Source: an uncultured Methylococcaceae bacterium
GTDB taxonomy: Bacteria > Pseudomonadota > Gammaproteobacteria > Methylococcales > Methylococcaceae
Reading direction: 5' to 3'
Assembly (NCBI GenBank): GCA_903859815.1
Contig: CAIOOA010000034.1
Location: 1-33,443, forward strand
Length of the DNA: 33,443 nt
The position numbers and the translations under genes were made by a program. Positions 16,916 to 24,956 of the stretch are shown here, in pieces. Below the pieces are notes generated by a model that did no database searches, had not been told where the DNA came from, and saw nothing but the letters and a program-made list of their open reading frames with translations. How positions within the stretch are numbered: the first letter of the stretch is position 1; each line of letters starts with the position of its first letter.

Positions 16916-19030
16916 TTAGTCTTCTATTGAGTTGACATTCAAATCAAATACAATTATATCACCGCTTCGATAAACGATATTATTTTGAATATATTGATTT
17001 AAGTGAGTTATCTCATTTATTCTTGTTAGATACCATCTAGATTTTGACAATTTACCAAAATTTATTAGCTGATCGAGACTCTCTAAATTTTTTAATGGTA
17101 AGGCTATCGAAGAATTTTGAGCATAAATTGCTCCTGCATCGTTTTGCATATTCTGATAGGAGTCTTTCCTAGACAAAAAAGCCTGTCGTTCGGTAAGTGC
17201 TACAACTATTGCGAGAGGATCTTCATCGGATGAGAAGACTCGTTCTCCTGGCAATGAGTGAATTCTGATGTATCGTGCAGCATTAAAAATGCCTTTTGAA
17301 ATAGGTGTATTCGCTAAATTTAGACCCCAAGGCAAATTGGATTGTTGAATATTATTAGATAGCTTCCAGATAATAATTATACTAAAAATGGTTGTAATAA
17401 TTATAAAATAGTTAGACTGAATATACTTACAAGGTATGCTTATATATATATTGCAAAGATCTAGTATCCAAACAGTCAGCATGGATAGACTAACCGAATA
17501 AACCAACAAAAATGGTCTATGTAAATATTCGGTTTTTCCAAAATAGTCAGGGGAAGGCATTACATTTATCATTATAAAATAAGACACTATTAGAATAAAG
17601 GGTACGTAATTAATGCGCCACCCACTATTAAATCGGGTAGATAATCCCGCAACTATAAACATTAATGGCAATATAACACCTAAACTTGAATATAATAATA
17701 ACAAATATCCGATAATAATAATTGTAATTTGATTGCTGTTTTCAGTCAATCGCTTATAAGTTTCAAAGTATTCTGGGGGTGCATGGGAATGTACTATACT
17801 GAAGAGTTCAGAAGTTCTTACTTTTCCGGTGATAAAGTGAGGGGCGAATGGTATGCCTTCAAGGATATAGATTAGAATGAATCCAAGTACACTACATACA
17901 AATAAAATGACAACAGAATGTGAAGCTTTGGTAGGTCTCCATGTCAATAAACCCAGCATAACGAACATGATGATTGATAGAATCGCTAGATGCACACGAA
18001 AAGCTGTAGTGATCAACATAAGTACGCCAATCAAATACCATGGTACAGGTTTGAATCTTCTACATTCAATTACATACAGTCCTAAGGCGATGAAAATTAT
18101 TGCTAAAGCGTAGCCTGAACTTGGGGATATTTGTAATAACCAATGAAATCCGAAAAAGCCGTTTCTCACACCATACATTGAACCATCAGGCAAGGTAAAT
18201 ACAGCCAACATAGAGGCATAACCAGCAAACCTTCCAGCAAGGGTACATCCAAAACCATAAACACCATACCCAAATAAAATAATTCCAACAGGTAACCAGA
18301 AGAAAGTTGCACTGGCCAACGATGATTGACCGCTCACAAATGAAAAAATAGCCGGTAGGGCGTAGCTTGCACGATGGTAGAGGGGCTGTGCGTAGCCAGA
18401 TAAATAGAGTGATTGATGCCCAAACGATGAATAATCTCTAAGATAGGTGATCTCGGAAGCATGAAGGAAAAAGTCAACCCAAGCATGAAACAGACCAGAA
18501 TCATATGCATATCTTTCCGAAACAATTGTTTCATGCACCCAAAGTGTGGTAAAAACCGAGATCATCAACAATACTGACAAGTCAATAATGAGTAATCTGC
18601 CAGTCGAATTACAATCAATATAGTTAACTCTCTCTTTATGTCCTTTTTGTAAATAAAAATGTAATATGGCGATTACAAAAATATCAATTATTATAGCTTG
18701 TTGTCCAGATGTATAAGTGACTACGGTAATAACCAAATGTAACAAACTTAAAGCTGAAAAACCTACAATGATTCGGAAAGCTGAATTAAAACCATTGACT
18801 GGCCGCAATTTTACCATTGCTGAAATATCAGTCCCTAAAATAATTGAGGTTATTGATATTGCACAAATAATGAAAACCATTGGCACTGTTACTTTACCTG
18901 CTCCTATAACAATTGGAATCAATAAAGCAACTGATAGGCCGCAGCCCAACAAGAATGTTCCACAATATTCTTGTCTCATATCCATTGTGGGAACATAAGA
19001 TTTAATCCAAGAAAATGAGATTGAGGCCAT
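16916..19030 (-). CDS. large polytopic membrane protein, GT-C-like, unassigned
   Basis: About 704 residues with many predicted membrane spans, a hydrophobic first two thirds and a soluble C-terminal part with RYIRIHSLPGERVFSSDEDP. An early extracytoplasmic region reads DSGLFHAWVDFFLHASE. This acidic/His pattern is seen in GT-C glycosyltransferases that use lipid-linked sugars, but I do not recognise a named family. The frame is open to 19105, overlapping the aminotransferase. I chose the ATG at 19030, which leaves a 17-bp gap; neither start has a clear ribosome site, and ATGs at 18985 and 18979 are alternatives. It is markedly A+T-rich. Likely role, by context: membrane step in synthesis or transfer of a surface sugar. 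Confidence 0.65.
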   Translation of the reverse strand: MASISFSWIKSYVPTMDMRQEYCGTFLLGCGLSVALLIPIVIGAGKVTVPMVFIICAISITSIILGTDISAMVKLRPVNGFNSAFRIIVGFSALSLLHLVITVVTYTSGQQAIIIDIFVIAILHFYLQKGHKERVNYIDCNSTGRLLIIDLSVLLMISVFTTLWVHETIVSERYAYDSGLFHAWVDFFLHASEITYLRDYSSFGHQSLYLSGYAQPLYHRASYALPAIFSFVSGQSSLASATFFWLPVGIILFGYGVYGFGCTLAGRFAGYASMLAVFTLPDGSMYGVRNGFFGFHWLLQISPSSGYALAIIFIALGLYVIECRRFKPVPWYLIGVLMLITTAFRVHLAILSIIMFVMLGLLTWRPTKASHSVVILFVCSVLGFILIYILEGIPFAPHFITGKVRTSELFSIVHSHAPPEYFETYKRLTENSNQITIIIIGYLLLLYSSLGVILPLMFIVAGLSTRFNSGWRINYVPFILIVSYFIMINVMPSPDYFGKTEYLHRPFLLVYSVSLSMLTVWILDLCNIYISIPCKYIQSNYFIIITTIFSIIIIWKLSNNIQQSNLPWGLNLANTPISKGIFNAARYIRIHSLPGERVFSSDEDPLAIVVALTERQAFLSRKDSYQNMQNDAGAIYAQNSSIALPLKNLESLDQLINFGKLSKSRWYLTRINEITHLNQYIQNNIVYRSGDIIVFDLNVNSIED

Positions 19031-19047
19031 ATTGATGTAGTGAAATA

Positions 19048-20196
19048 TTACATTTTCTTGAAAAAAAACGTTTGTATAACATCTACGACAATCTCTACCT
19101 GACACGGTTCAAGTGTGGGCCAGAGAGGCAATCGTAATAGTCGATTACTGACATCTTCAGTAATAGGTAATTTGTCGAATGCTTTTCCATATCGTAGGCC
19201 ACCTGGCGAGTTATGTAATGGAACGTAATGAAAAACAGCATTAATATTATTTTGTGCAAGCCATTGAATTAGATAAGTTCTTATTTCAATGCTTGGTACA
19301 AGTATGTAATACATATGAGCGTTATGTTGTATGCCATTGGGTACTGTAGGGCGAGTAATAAAACCGGATTCTTCGAGAATTGCTAGTTTTTGATGATAAA
19401 TATTCCAAATTTTAATCCGTCTTTGGGTGATACTTTCAGCTTCTTCCATTTGTGCCCACAAAAATGCAGATACTAGCTCACCCGGAAGAAAAGATGATCC
19501 AATGTCACACCATCTATATTTATCAACCTGTCCTCTATGAAATTGACTACGATTCGTCCCCTTTTCTCGAATAATTTCAGCTCGATCAATATAACTAGCA
19601 TCATTGACAAGCAATGCTCCACCCTCTCCGCAAATGATATTTTTAGTTTCATGGAATGAAAGCGTCCCAAAGTTCCCAATAGAACCTAGTGCTTGACCTT
19701 GATAAGATGCCATAATACCCTGAGCAGCATCTTCTATCACCAATAAATTGTACTTTCTAGCAGTTTCCATAATACTGTTCATTTCGCAACCTATACCAGC
19801 ATAATGGACGACTATTATTGCACGCGTTTTTTCTGTAATGGCTGCTTCGATTTTTGTTTCATCTATATTCAATGTGTCCTTTCGTATATCTACAAATACA
19901 GGGATTGCCCCACGGAGAACAAATGCATTTGCTGTTGATACAAAAGTAAAGGATGGCATGATGACTTCATCGCCATGTCTTGAGTTAGCAAGAATGGCTG
20001 CCATTTCAAGCGCAGCGGTACAAGAATGAGTCAGTAAAGCCTTCTTTGAACCTGTTTTCGCCTCCAACCACCGATGACAGTTCTTAGTGAATGGACCATC
20101 CCCAGCTAAAATCCCATTCAAATGAGCTTCTGCTATGTAATCAAGTTCCTTACCTGTCATATAAGGTCGGTTAAATGGGATTAAATCCTTGTTCAA
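19048..20196 (-). CDS. wecE: WecE/RffA-type dTDP-4-amino-4,6-dideoxygalactose transaminase
   Basis: A 382-residue PLP aminotransferase of the DegT/DnrJ/EryC1 superfamily, closest in appearance to WecE (RffA). That enzyme adds an amino group from glutamate to dTDP-4-keto-6-deoxyglucose, giving dTDP-Fuc4N. Signs are the start IPFNRPYMTGKELDYIAEA, FVSTANAFVLRGAIPVFVDI, the PLP-contacting IEDAAQG (154-160) and FHETKNI with the Schiff-base Lys185, followed by CGEGGAL. Length matches the E. coli enzyme (about 376). The start is TTG with AGAGG 7 bases upstream. It is the only sugar-nucleotide enzyme in the cassette, so the dTDP-sugar precursor must come from genes elsewhere. Confidence 0.9.
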   Translation of the reverse strand: MNKDLIPFNRPYMTGKELDYIAEAHLNGILAGDGPFTKNCHRWLEAKTGSKKALLTHSCTAALEMAAILANSRHGDEVIMPSFTFVSTANAFVLRGAIPVFVDIRKDTLNIDETKIEAAITEKTRAIIVVHYAGIGCEMNSIMETARKYNLLVIEDAAQGIMASYQGQALGSIGNFGTLSFHETKNIICGEGGALLVNDASYIDRAEIIREKGTNRSQFHRGQVDKYRWCDIGSSFLPGELVSAFLWAQMEEAESITQRRIKIWNIYHQKLAILEESGFITRPTVPNGIQHNAHMYYILVPSIEIRTYLIQWLAQNNINAVFHYVPLHNSPGGLRYGKAFDKLPITEDVSNRLLRLPLWPTLEPCQVEIVVDVIQTFFFKKM

Positions 20197-20286
20197 TTCA
20201 AACCTCTAAATCATGATATATAGTTAACATTCTTAGTCAAAACTTTTCTAAGTTTAATAAAATATTGTGCAAGAGTCAAAAAGAGC

Positions 20287-21525
20287 TTAATTTTGTACAA
20301 GATTAACTGTTAACGCGTAATAAGGGCTCAATAACATCCAAATCACTCCAAAAAAGAATTGAAATCCGCCAATTATAATAGGAGTATAAATAAACTTATT
20401 AGCTGATTTAGCAAAACTAGTTCCAATTTCAGGTAAGTAAGCTAGATATGCTCTTATACTTACAAATAGAAGTAAAAAGTTGGAAATTTGTGCAGACCAG
20501 CCAAAGTTTCCAGCAGGCAAATCTGCAACTTTATCAATCAAGAAATAAGTATAGATTAATGATATTAAAAACATACAAAAACTTAATTGAAAATCAATTC
20601 TAATGGTTAATTTCGACCTCATAATTATAAGGACGGAAATAGGAAATGCTAGCGAGGCCAATAACTTAAGAGGTAATGTCCAAAGTTTGGAAGTCATTTT
20701 GAAAAAATACAAAATTCCGAAGTGTATAGAGTTATTGTCTACAACCCCGAAAAAATAATAATATTGCCATAACAAAATCGAACATGCTGGAATTAAAACT
20801 CCTATTAAAATTACGTCCCAAGCAGGATATATCTTTGTTGCGAAACAAAATCTAATAGATAAAAATAAAAGCAAAGCAGGAATCAGTGCAATAATATAAT
20901 TCGGTTTTGTAATTATACTTAAAGCAGTCATTAAAGCCAACAAATAGACCTTGTTGTTTGTTTTGTTAGCATTTTTATTATTTTTCAACAAGCTACATAG
21001 AGATATGAAATGAAAAAGAGCAACTGGTTTTAGCAGTAAGATTGTCGGATTGTGATAAACGTTTGTTGCTATGTAACCGAAATAGAGATTATTGTCAAAA
21101 GGGTAAAGAAAAAAAACAGGATGCGAAATTAATAAAAAAATGGTACACCATATTAGATGATTATTTTTGATACTAATATTATTGTCTTTGATGCCATTAT
21201 AAGCTACGATGAAAGATAAAAATACACTAATAAATGCTACAGCATATGCAGCATACATGAAAGGAATATTAAAAAAATAATTAATCCCAATAAGTAAAAA
21301 TGGGAATAAAAAATGGGGCTGGGTGCGTTCTCCAGCGAGCATTTTCTCCACAAGGTTAACATGCCCAACAAAATCAGAACTGTTCAAGTATACATGCATT
21401 ATTGCCGTAAACGTATAACATGTTGCAATAAAAAACGCGGATAATATTAAAGCAAATCGTTTTCTACTCATGCTAAATCTAATATTGTAGAGGGATAAAA
21501 GTGCAATAATGGTTTGGTTGTTCAC
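20287..21525 (-). CDS. polytopic membrane protein, GT-C-like, unassigned
   Basis: A 412-residue, very hydrophobic protein with roughly ten membrane spans. After the first span an outward-facing loop reads YLNSSDFVGHVNLVEKMLAGE. The SDFVGH pattern resembles the acidic/His catalytic loop of GT-C glycosyltransferases or uncharacterised multi-pass glycan enzymes. The start used is GTG; ATG at 21471 (MSRKRFALIL) is equally possible, as neither has a good ribosome site. It is A+T-rich like its neighbours. No specific family can be named. Confidence 0.6.
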   Translation of the reverse strand: MNNQTIIALLSLYNIRFSMSRKRFALILSAFFIATCYTFTAIMHVYLNSSDFVGHVNLVEKMLAGERTQPHFLFPFLLIGINYFFNIPFMYAAYAVAFISVFLSFIVAYNGIKDNNISIKNNHLIWCTIFLLISHPVFFLYPFDNNLYFGYIATNVYHNPTILLLKPVALFHFISLCSLLKNNKNANKTNNKVYLLALMTALSIITKPNYIIALIPALLLFLSIRFCFATKIYPAWDVILIGVLIPACSILLWQYYYFFGVVDNNSIHFGILYFFKMTSKLWTLPLKLLASLAFPISVLIIMRSKLTIRIDFQLSFCMFLISLIYTYFLIDKVADLPAGNFGWSAQISNFLLLFVSIRAYLAYLPEIGTSFAKSANKFIYTPIIIGGFQFFFGVIWMLLSPYYALTVNLVQN

Positions 21526-21593
21526 AATAAGAGTGGCATGACAAACTTTCTTTGACTTATTTTAATGGTATAACCATCTGTAATCAAGAAATT

Positions 21594-23213
21594 CTACATT
21601 GGTGAATTAACATGGCAGCGATAGGTGGATAAATTTATACTGCCATATTTTTGTGCACTTATCTCAGTTAATTCACCATGTAAGTGTTCTCTACAATAAA
21701 TGCCCAAGCGCTTTAGGCTGTATTTATTGGCAATAATAGATATGCCACCTTCAGTAGTAATGAGATCAAGCATTCCCTGCCCCTTATTTTGTTCTTGAAA
21801 TGAAACGGAAAAAGGAGCTAATGTAAATGCGCCTAAGCTATAAAAAATATATGAGCGAATAGAAGGGGGTAAGTTTATAACAGGGTAGACAGCTTCAAAA
21901 GGAAAGCTTGCGCCCCAGTTTATAACCACCTTATTTTCTGGAAAACCTTCCAATCCTTTTCTGACTTGCTCCGCTGACAATTGATTTTGTACAAATTCAG
22001 ATGAAATAAGCTTTGTATTTATTATGGCTGACACAATCAAAGTAAAGCAAATAAAAAACTTTCTTGTAAATGAAACAGCACAGCCATCAAAGAACGGAGC
22101 AATGACAAGCAAACTAAATAATGGAATATAGATTCTCAATATTCCTGGTCGACCAAGTATACCAAATAAAATTACAGAAGAAACACATATAAACCAGCTT
22201 ACAATTACATTAAAACTAGGTTTTAAAATGGATAAAAATATACCACATATCATTAAAGGCGCTAGTTTAGGATCAAATAAGGATTTAATTGCAATCCATG
22301 TATTAGAAATTATATCTTTCTGACTAGATAAAGGGCCTATCTCACTCAGCATTGCTGATAACGCTACTGGATTGGCAATGTGTGAATCAACAAAAAACCA
22401 ACTACTTATCAGTTCTATGTCATTAATACTATAACCATATCGATTTAAAATATCAGTACGCTGTTTAATGCTTTCTCCTGCATTGAAATCAGTAAATGGA
22501 GCCCGCGCATAATTCAGTTGATTGAAAGCATTCCATTCATCAATTTGATATGCGTTATAATCAACATACGATGCCAGAACTATCATTGAAACAAGCACTA
22601 ATGTGGCTATTTTAAATGATTTGCGCGGGATAAGAAGTCGCCATGAAATTAATGGAAGGGAAATAATAAAAACTAATAGGGCTTCATGCTTTCGTATCAA
22701 AAAGCTGAATAATGCTAGTATACAACCAACCGCAAGGTAACTTAAATTATCATTTCGTACATAAAGTTTCCAACAAATGACGGCTGCAACCATAAGTAAA
22801 CCCGAATTAATGGTAAATTGTGGAAAAATAACTGGGCGTGTAAACACTAATAATATAACTGAAATGCTAGCAATTAAACCAGCATCCATTTGATAAAGAC
22901 CATATATCACAATACCAATTATGACAATAAGTACTAAGTAGGTGGCAATGGAATATCCAAGGATACCGAATACTGGCTGAATTGAAGAAACGATATACCC
23001 CCATAGGACATTTGAAAAAATTAGATTAGGAGATTTTATGGCTGCGATTCCATAACCATGGGCAACCATAGACATTCCTATATCATCATTGGTTTCCCAC
23101 ATTGGAGAAAAAAATAAACATAATGAAAATATAAAGATAAATGATAATATAAAAGATAAATATAAAAATCCATATTTATCCAAGTAAAAATGTCGCTCTT
23201 CAATATTACCCAC
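21594..23213 (-). CDS. polytopic membrane protein, GT-C-like, unassigned
   Basis: A 539-residue protein with a membrane N-terminus, about ten to twelve spans, and a soluble C-terminal tail of about 140 residues. The first extracytoplasmic loop reads FSPMWETNDDIGMSM. The paired Asp43-Asp44 right after the first span is typical in position for GT-C glycosyltransferases that use polyprenyl-phosphate sugars. A second loop has FPQFTINSGLLM. Its ATG overlaps the end of the small transporter gene upstream by 8 bases, so the two are likely co-translated. Specific family and acceptor are unknown. Confidence 0.62.
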   Translation of the reverse strand: MGNIEERHFYLDKYGFLYLSFILSFIFIFSLCLFFSPMWETNDDIGMSMVAHGYGIAAIKSPNLIFSNVLWGYIVSSIQPVFGILGYSIATYLVLIVIIGIVIYGLYQMDAGLIASISVILLVFTRPVIFPQFTINSGLLMVAAVICWKLYVRNDNLSYLAVGCILALFSFLIRKHEALLVFIISLPLISWRLLIPRKSFKIATLVLVSMIVLASYVDYNAYQIDEWNAFNQLNYARAPFTDFNAGESIKQRTDILNRYGYSINDIELISSWFFVDSHIANPVALSAMLSEIGPLSSQKDIISNTWIAIKSLFDPKLAPLMICGIFLSILKPSFNVIVSWFICVSSVILFGILGRPGILRIYIPLFSLLVIAPFFDGCAVSFTRKFFICFTLIVSAIINTKLISSEFVQNQLSAEQVRKGLEGFPENKVVINWGASFPFEAVYPVINLPPSIRSYIFYSLGAFTLAPFSVSFQEQNKGQGMLDLITTEGGISIIANKYSLKRLGIYCREHLHGELTEISAQKYGSINLSTYRCHVNSPM

Positions 23214-23580
23214 GAGCTGCCACCATCGTTCCTAAAACAATTAATGTTACACCCACTGTTTTTTGTAATGTGAATGGTTCGTGTAGTAAATATCCACTCA
23301 ACAATAACACTATTACAAAATTTAAACTCATAAATGGGTAAGCGTAACTCAAATCAAATTTAGTCATGGCAGCCATCCATGCAAGCGATGCTAGAAAGGC
23401 TGCTGCAAAACCTGAGAATATTGCTGGATCAAATAACAGTGAAATTAGAAATTTTAATTTCGCAAAAGCATCGACTGGCAATGGTCCAAATTTCGATATT
23501 CTAAACTTTAGAATTAGTTGGCCATAGACTGTAAAAACAATTGTCGCGACGATATAGAGATAATCCAAAAGACGAATCAT
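23206..23580 (-). CDS. small four-span transporter, SMR/EamA, ArnE/ArnF-like
   Basis: A 124-residue protein with four membrane helices. It resembles a single EamA/SMR unit: YIVATIVFTVYGQLILKFRI at the start, then FDLSYAYPFMSLNFVIVLLL and a final GVTLIVLGTMVAARG. The size and the AYPFMSLN region fit ArnE/ArnF-type and related small membrane proteins proposed to flip undecaprenyl-phosphate-linked sugars. It overlaps the methyltransferase by 4 bases (ATGA) and the 539-residue protein by 8, so the three form a tight unit. By context it may move a lipid-linked sugar across the inner membrane for the GT-C-like protein encoded next. Confidence 0.72.
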   Translation of the reverse strand: MIRLLDYLYIVATIVFTVYGQLILKFRISKFGPLPVDAFAKLKFLISLLFDPAIFSGFAAAFLASLAWMAAMTKFDLSYAYPFMSLNFVIVLLLSGYLLHEPFTLQKTVGVTLIVLGTMVAARG

Positions 23581-24200
23581 TGATGTTTTCTGACTATGAT
23601 TGTGAATTCATATAGGCCATAGTCGTGCAAAAGGGCAACATCCCTTGAATAATTCCGTTTGCAAAAGTCAAATATCACACAAGGATTTGCGTAATAAAGA
23701 TAATCGTGCATTTTGTCAGTGTCAGAGTATATTGTAAGGCAATTAAATGAAAAACCCTTTCTACTTCTTGAGTTCAATAAATTAAGAGTTGTTTCGAGAT
23801 ATTCGTTCCATTTGTCATTGCTAAAACTTAAACGAACATTAAATATTCCGCTTGCAACCGAATAGTCTGCCGTTTCAGCTAGTTCGGCTGACAAATTAAA
23901 GTGAGCATTAGAATATTTTGTATTGCGGATATTAGCAGCTTTAATCATGTCATCAGAAATATCACAACCATAATATTTGAAATCCTCATAACGCATTAGC
24001 AGATAATCAAAAAGGGCACCATAGCCGCATCCTAAGTCATTAATGCTGAATGTTTCATCCGAATTAATTACCTTAGTCAATTGTTCAAAACGTAAATATT
24101 GGCTCTCGTGACTATTCCAGTCAACACCATGATGAGTTAAACCATGCTCAACTATTTTCTTGGAATAATAGTCTGCAATTTCTCTCAATAGTATGTTCAT
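23577..24200 (-). CDS. SAM-dependent class I methyltransferase
   Basis: A 207-residue soluble protein with the class I SAM-binding core. Motif I is INDLGCGYGALFDYL near residue 55. It is followed by the acidic strand end YYGCDISDDMIKAA near 77 and a later SVASGIFNVRLSF. The N-terminal IADYYSKKIVEHGLTHHGVDWNS is common in methyltransferases within surface-sugar clusters. The acceptor cannot be told; methylation of a sugar or an amino-sugar substituent fits the setting. The ATG is weakly preceded by GGA, and the end overlaps the small transporter start (ATGA). Confidence 0.82.
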   Translation of the reverse strand: MNILLREIADYYSKKIVEHGLTHHGVDWNSHESQYLRFEQLTKVINSDETFSINDLGCGYGALFDYLLMRYEDFKYYGCDISDDMIKAANIRNTKYSNAHFNLSAELAETADYSVASGIFNVRLSFSNDKWNEYLETTLNLLNSRSRKGFSFNCLTIYSDTDKMHDYLYYANPCVIFDFCKRNYSRDVALLHDYGLYEFTIIVRKHQ

Positions 24201-24217
24201 TCCAGAATTCTATATAA

Positions 24218-24919
24218 TTAATTGGTAAACTTTAAATAGTGCTTTGCATTCTTTCCGCAGTTGAACAATAAATCTAATATGGTAACGCCATGCTCAAAAT
24301 CACCCCATAATTGTGGATATTCTGGGTAACCAGAATAATCAAACCAACTGATTTTAAGTCCATGCTTGGAAAATATTGATTCATCAATATATGCTTTAGC
24401 GGCTGGACCAGAGATATACTCAGTTCCACCTACTTGTAAGCATAAATCTGCAAGACGTTCTGTCTTTCCTTCAGTTAAAAGATAATCCCATGAATTTGAA
24501 ATCTTCGTCGCAATTTCCAATTGATTGCAAACCCATTCAATGAGAGCGCGGTTTAATTGTGACAAGTGAGTGTATTCACAATTTAAAAAAATAGGCTCAA
24601 GTTGTTTAGACACCCTATCAAAATGACTAGCTCGGCGGTAATTCTGACATAATGTTTTCCAATGAATTAATGCCCAGTCATTCCCATCCAATTCTGTCTC
24701 ACGAATGGTTTGTAGATATTTTCCCTTGGCTTTGACAGGGACTGTCAGCCACTGCAAACCTTGAGGAGTTTTAATTTTATTGCGATTTCTCCAGTCACGT
24801 CGCGTGAATTGCATATCATCGTAAAGTATAAATTCATCGACGGCAGCTATCATATCAAAATACCCTTTCCATGGAATATAATTAGATTGAAGTATAGCCA
24901 CTTTTTTTTCTTTAGACAT
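24218..24919 (-). CDS. WbqC family protein
   Basis: A 233-residue WbqC-like protein. The family start is clear: KVAILQSNYIPWKGYFDMIA, then DEFILYDDMQFTRRDWRNRN and LQWLTVPVK; later GGTEYISGPAAKAYID and SWFDYSGYPEYPQLWGDFE. WbqC genes occur in O-antigen and other glycan clusters and are often next to amino-sugar aminotransferases. The biochemical role is not settled and may involve acylation of amino sugars. It is the first gene of the A+T-rich cassette, 37 bp after the upstream kinase stop, so it may be read from the kinase promoter. No good ribosome site is seen before the ATG. Confidence 0.88.
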   Translation of the reverse strand: MSKEKKVAILQSNYIPWKGYFDMIAAVDEFILYDDMQFTRRDWRNRNKIKTPQGLQWLTVPVKAKGKYLQTIRETELDGNDWALIHWKTLCQNYRRASHFDRVSKQLEPIFLNCEYTHLSQLNRALIEWVCNQLEIATKISNSWDYLLTEGKTERLADLCLQVGGTEYISGPAAKAYIDESIFSKHGLKISWFDYSGYPEYPQLWGDFEHGVTILDLLFNCGKNAKHYLKFTN

Positions 24920-24956
24920 TATAATGCTACAATTGATTTTTTATATATTTCAGGTT

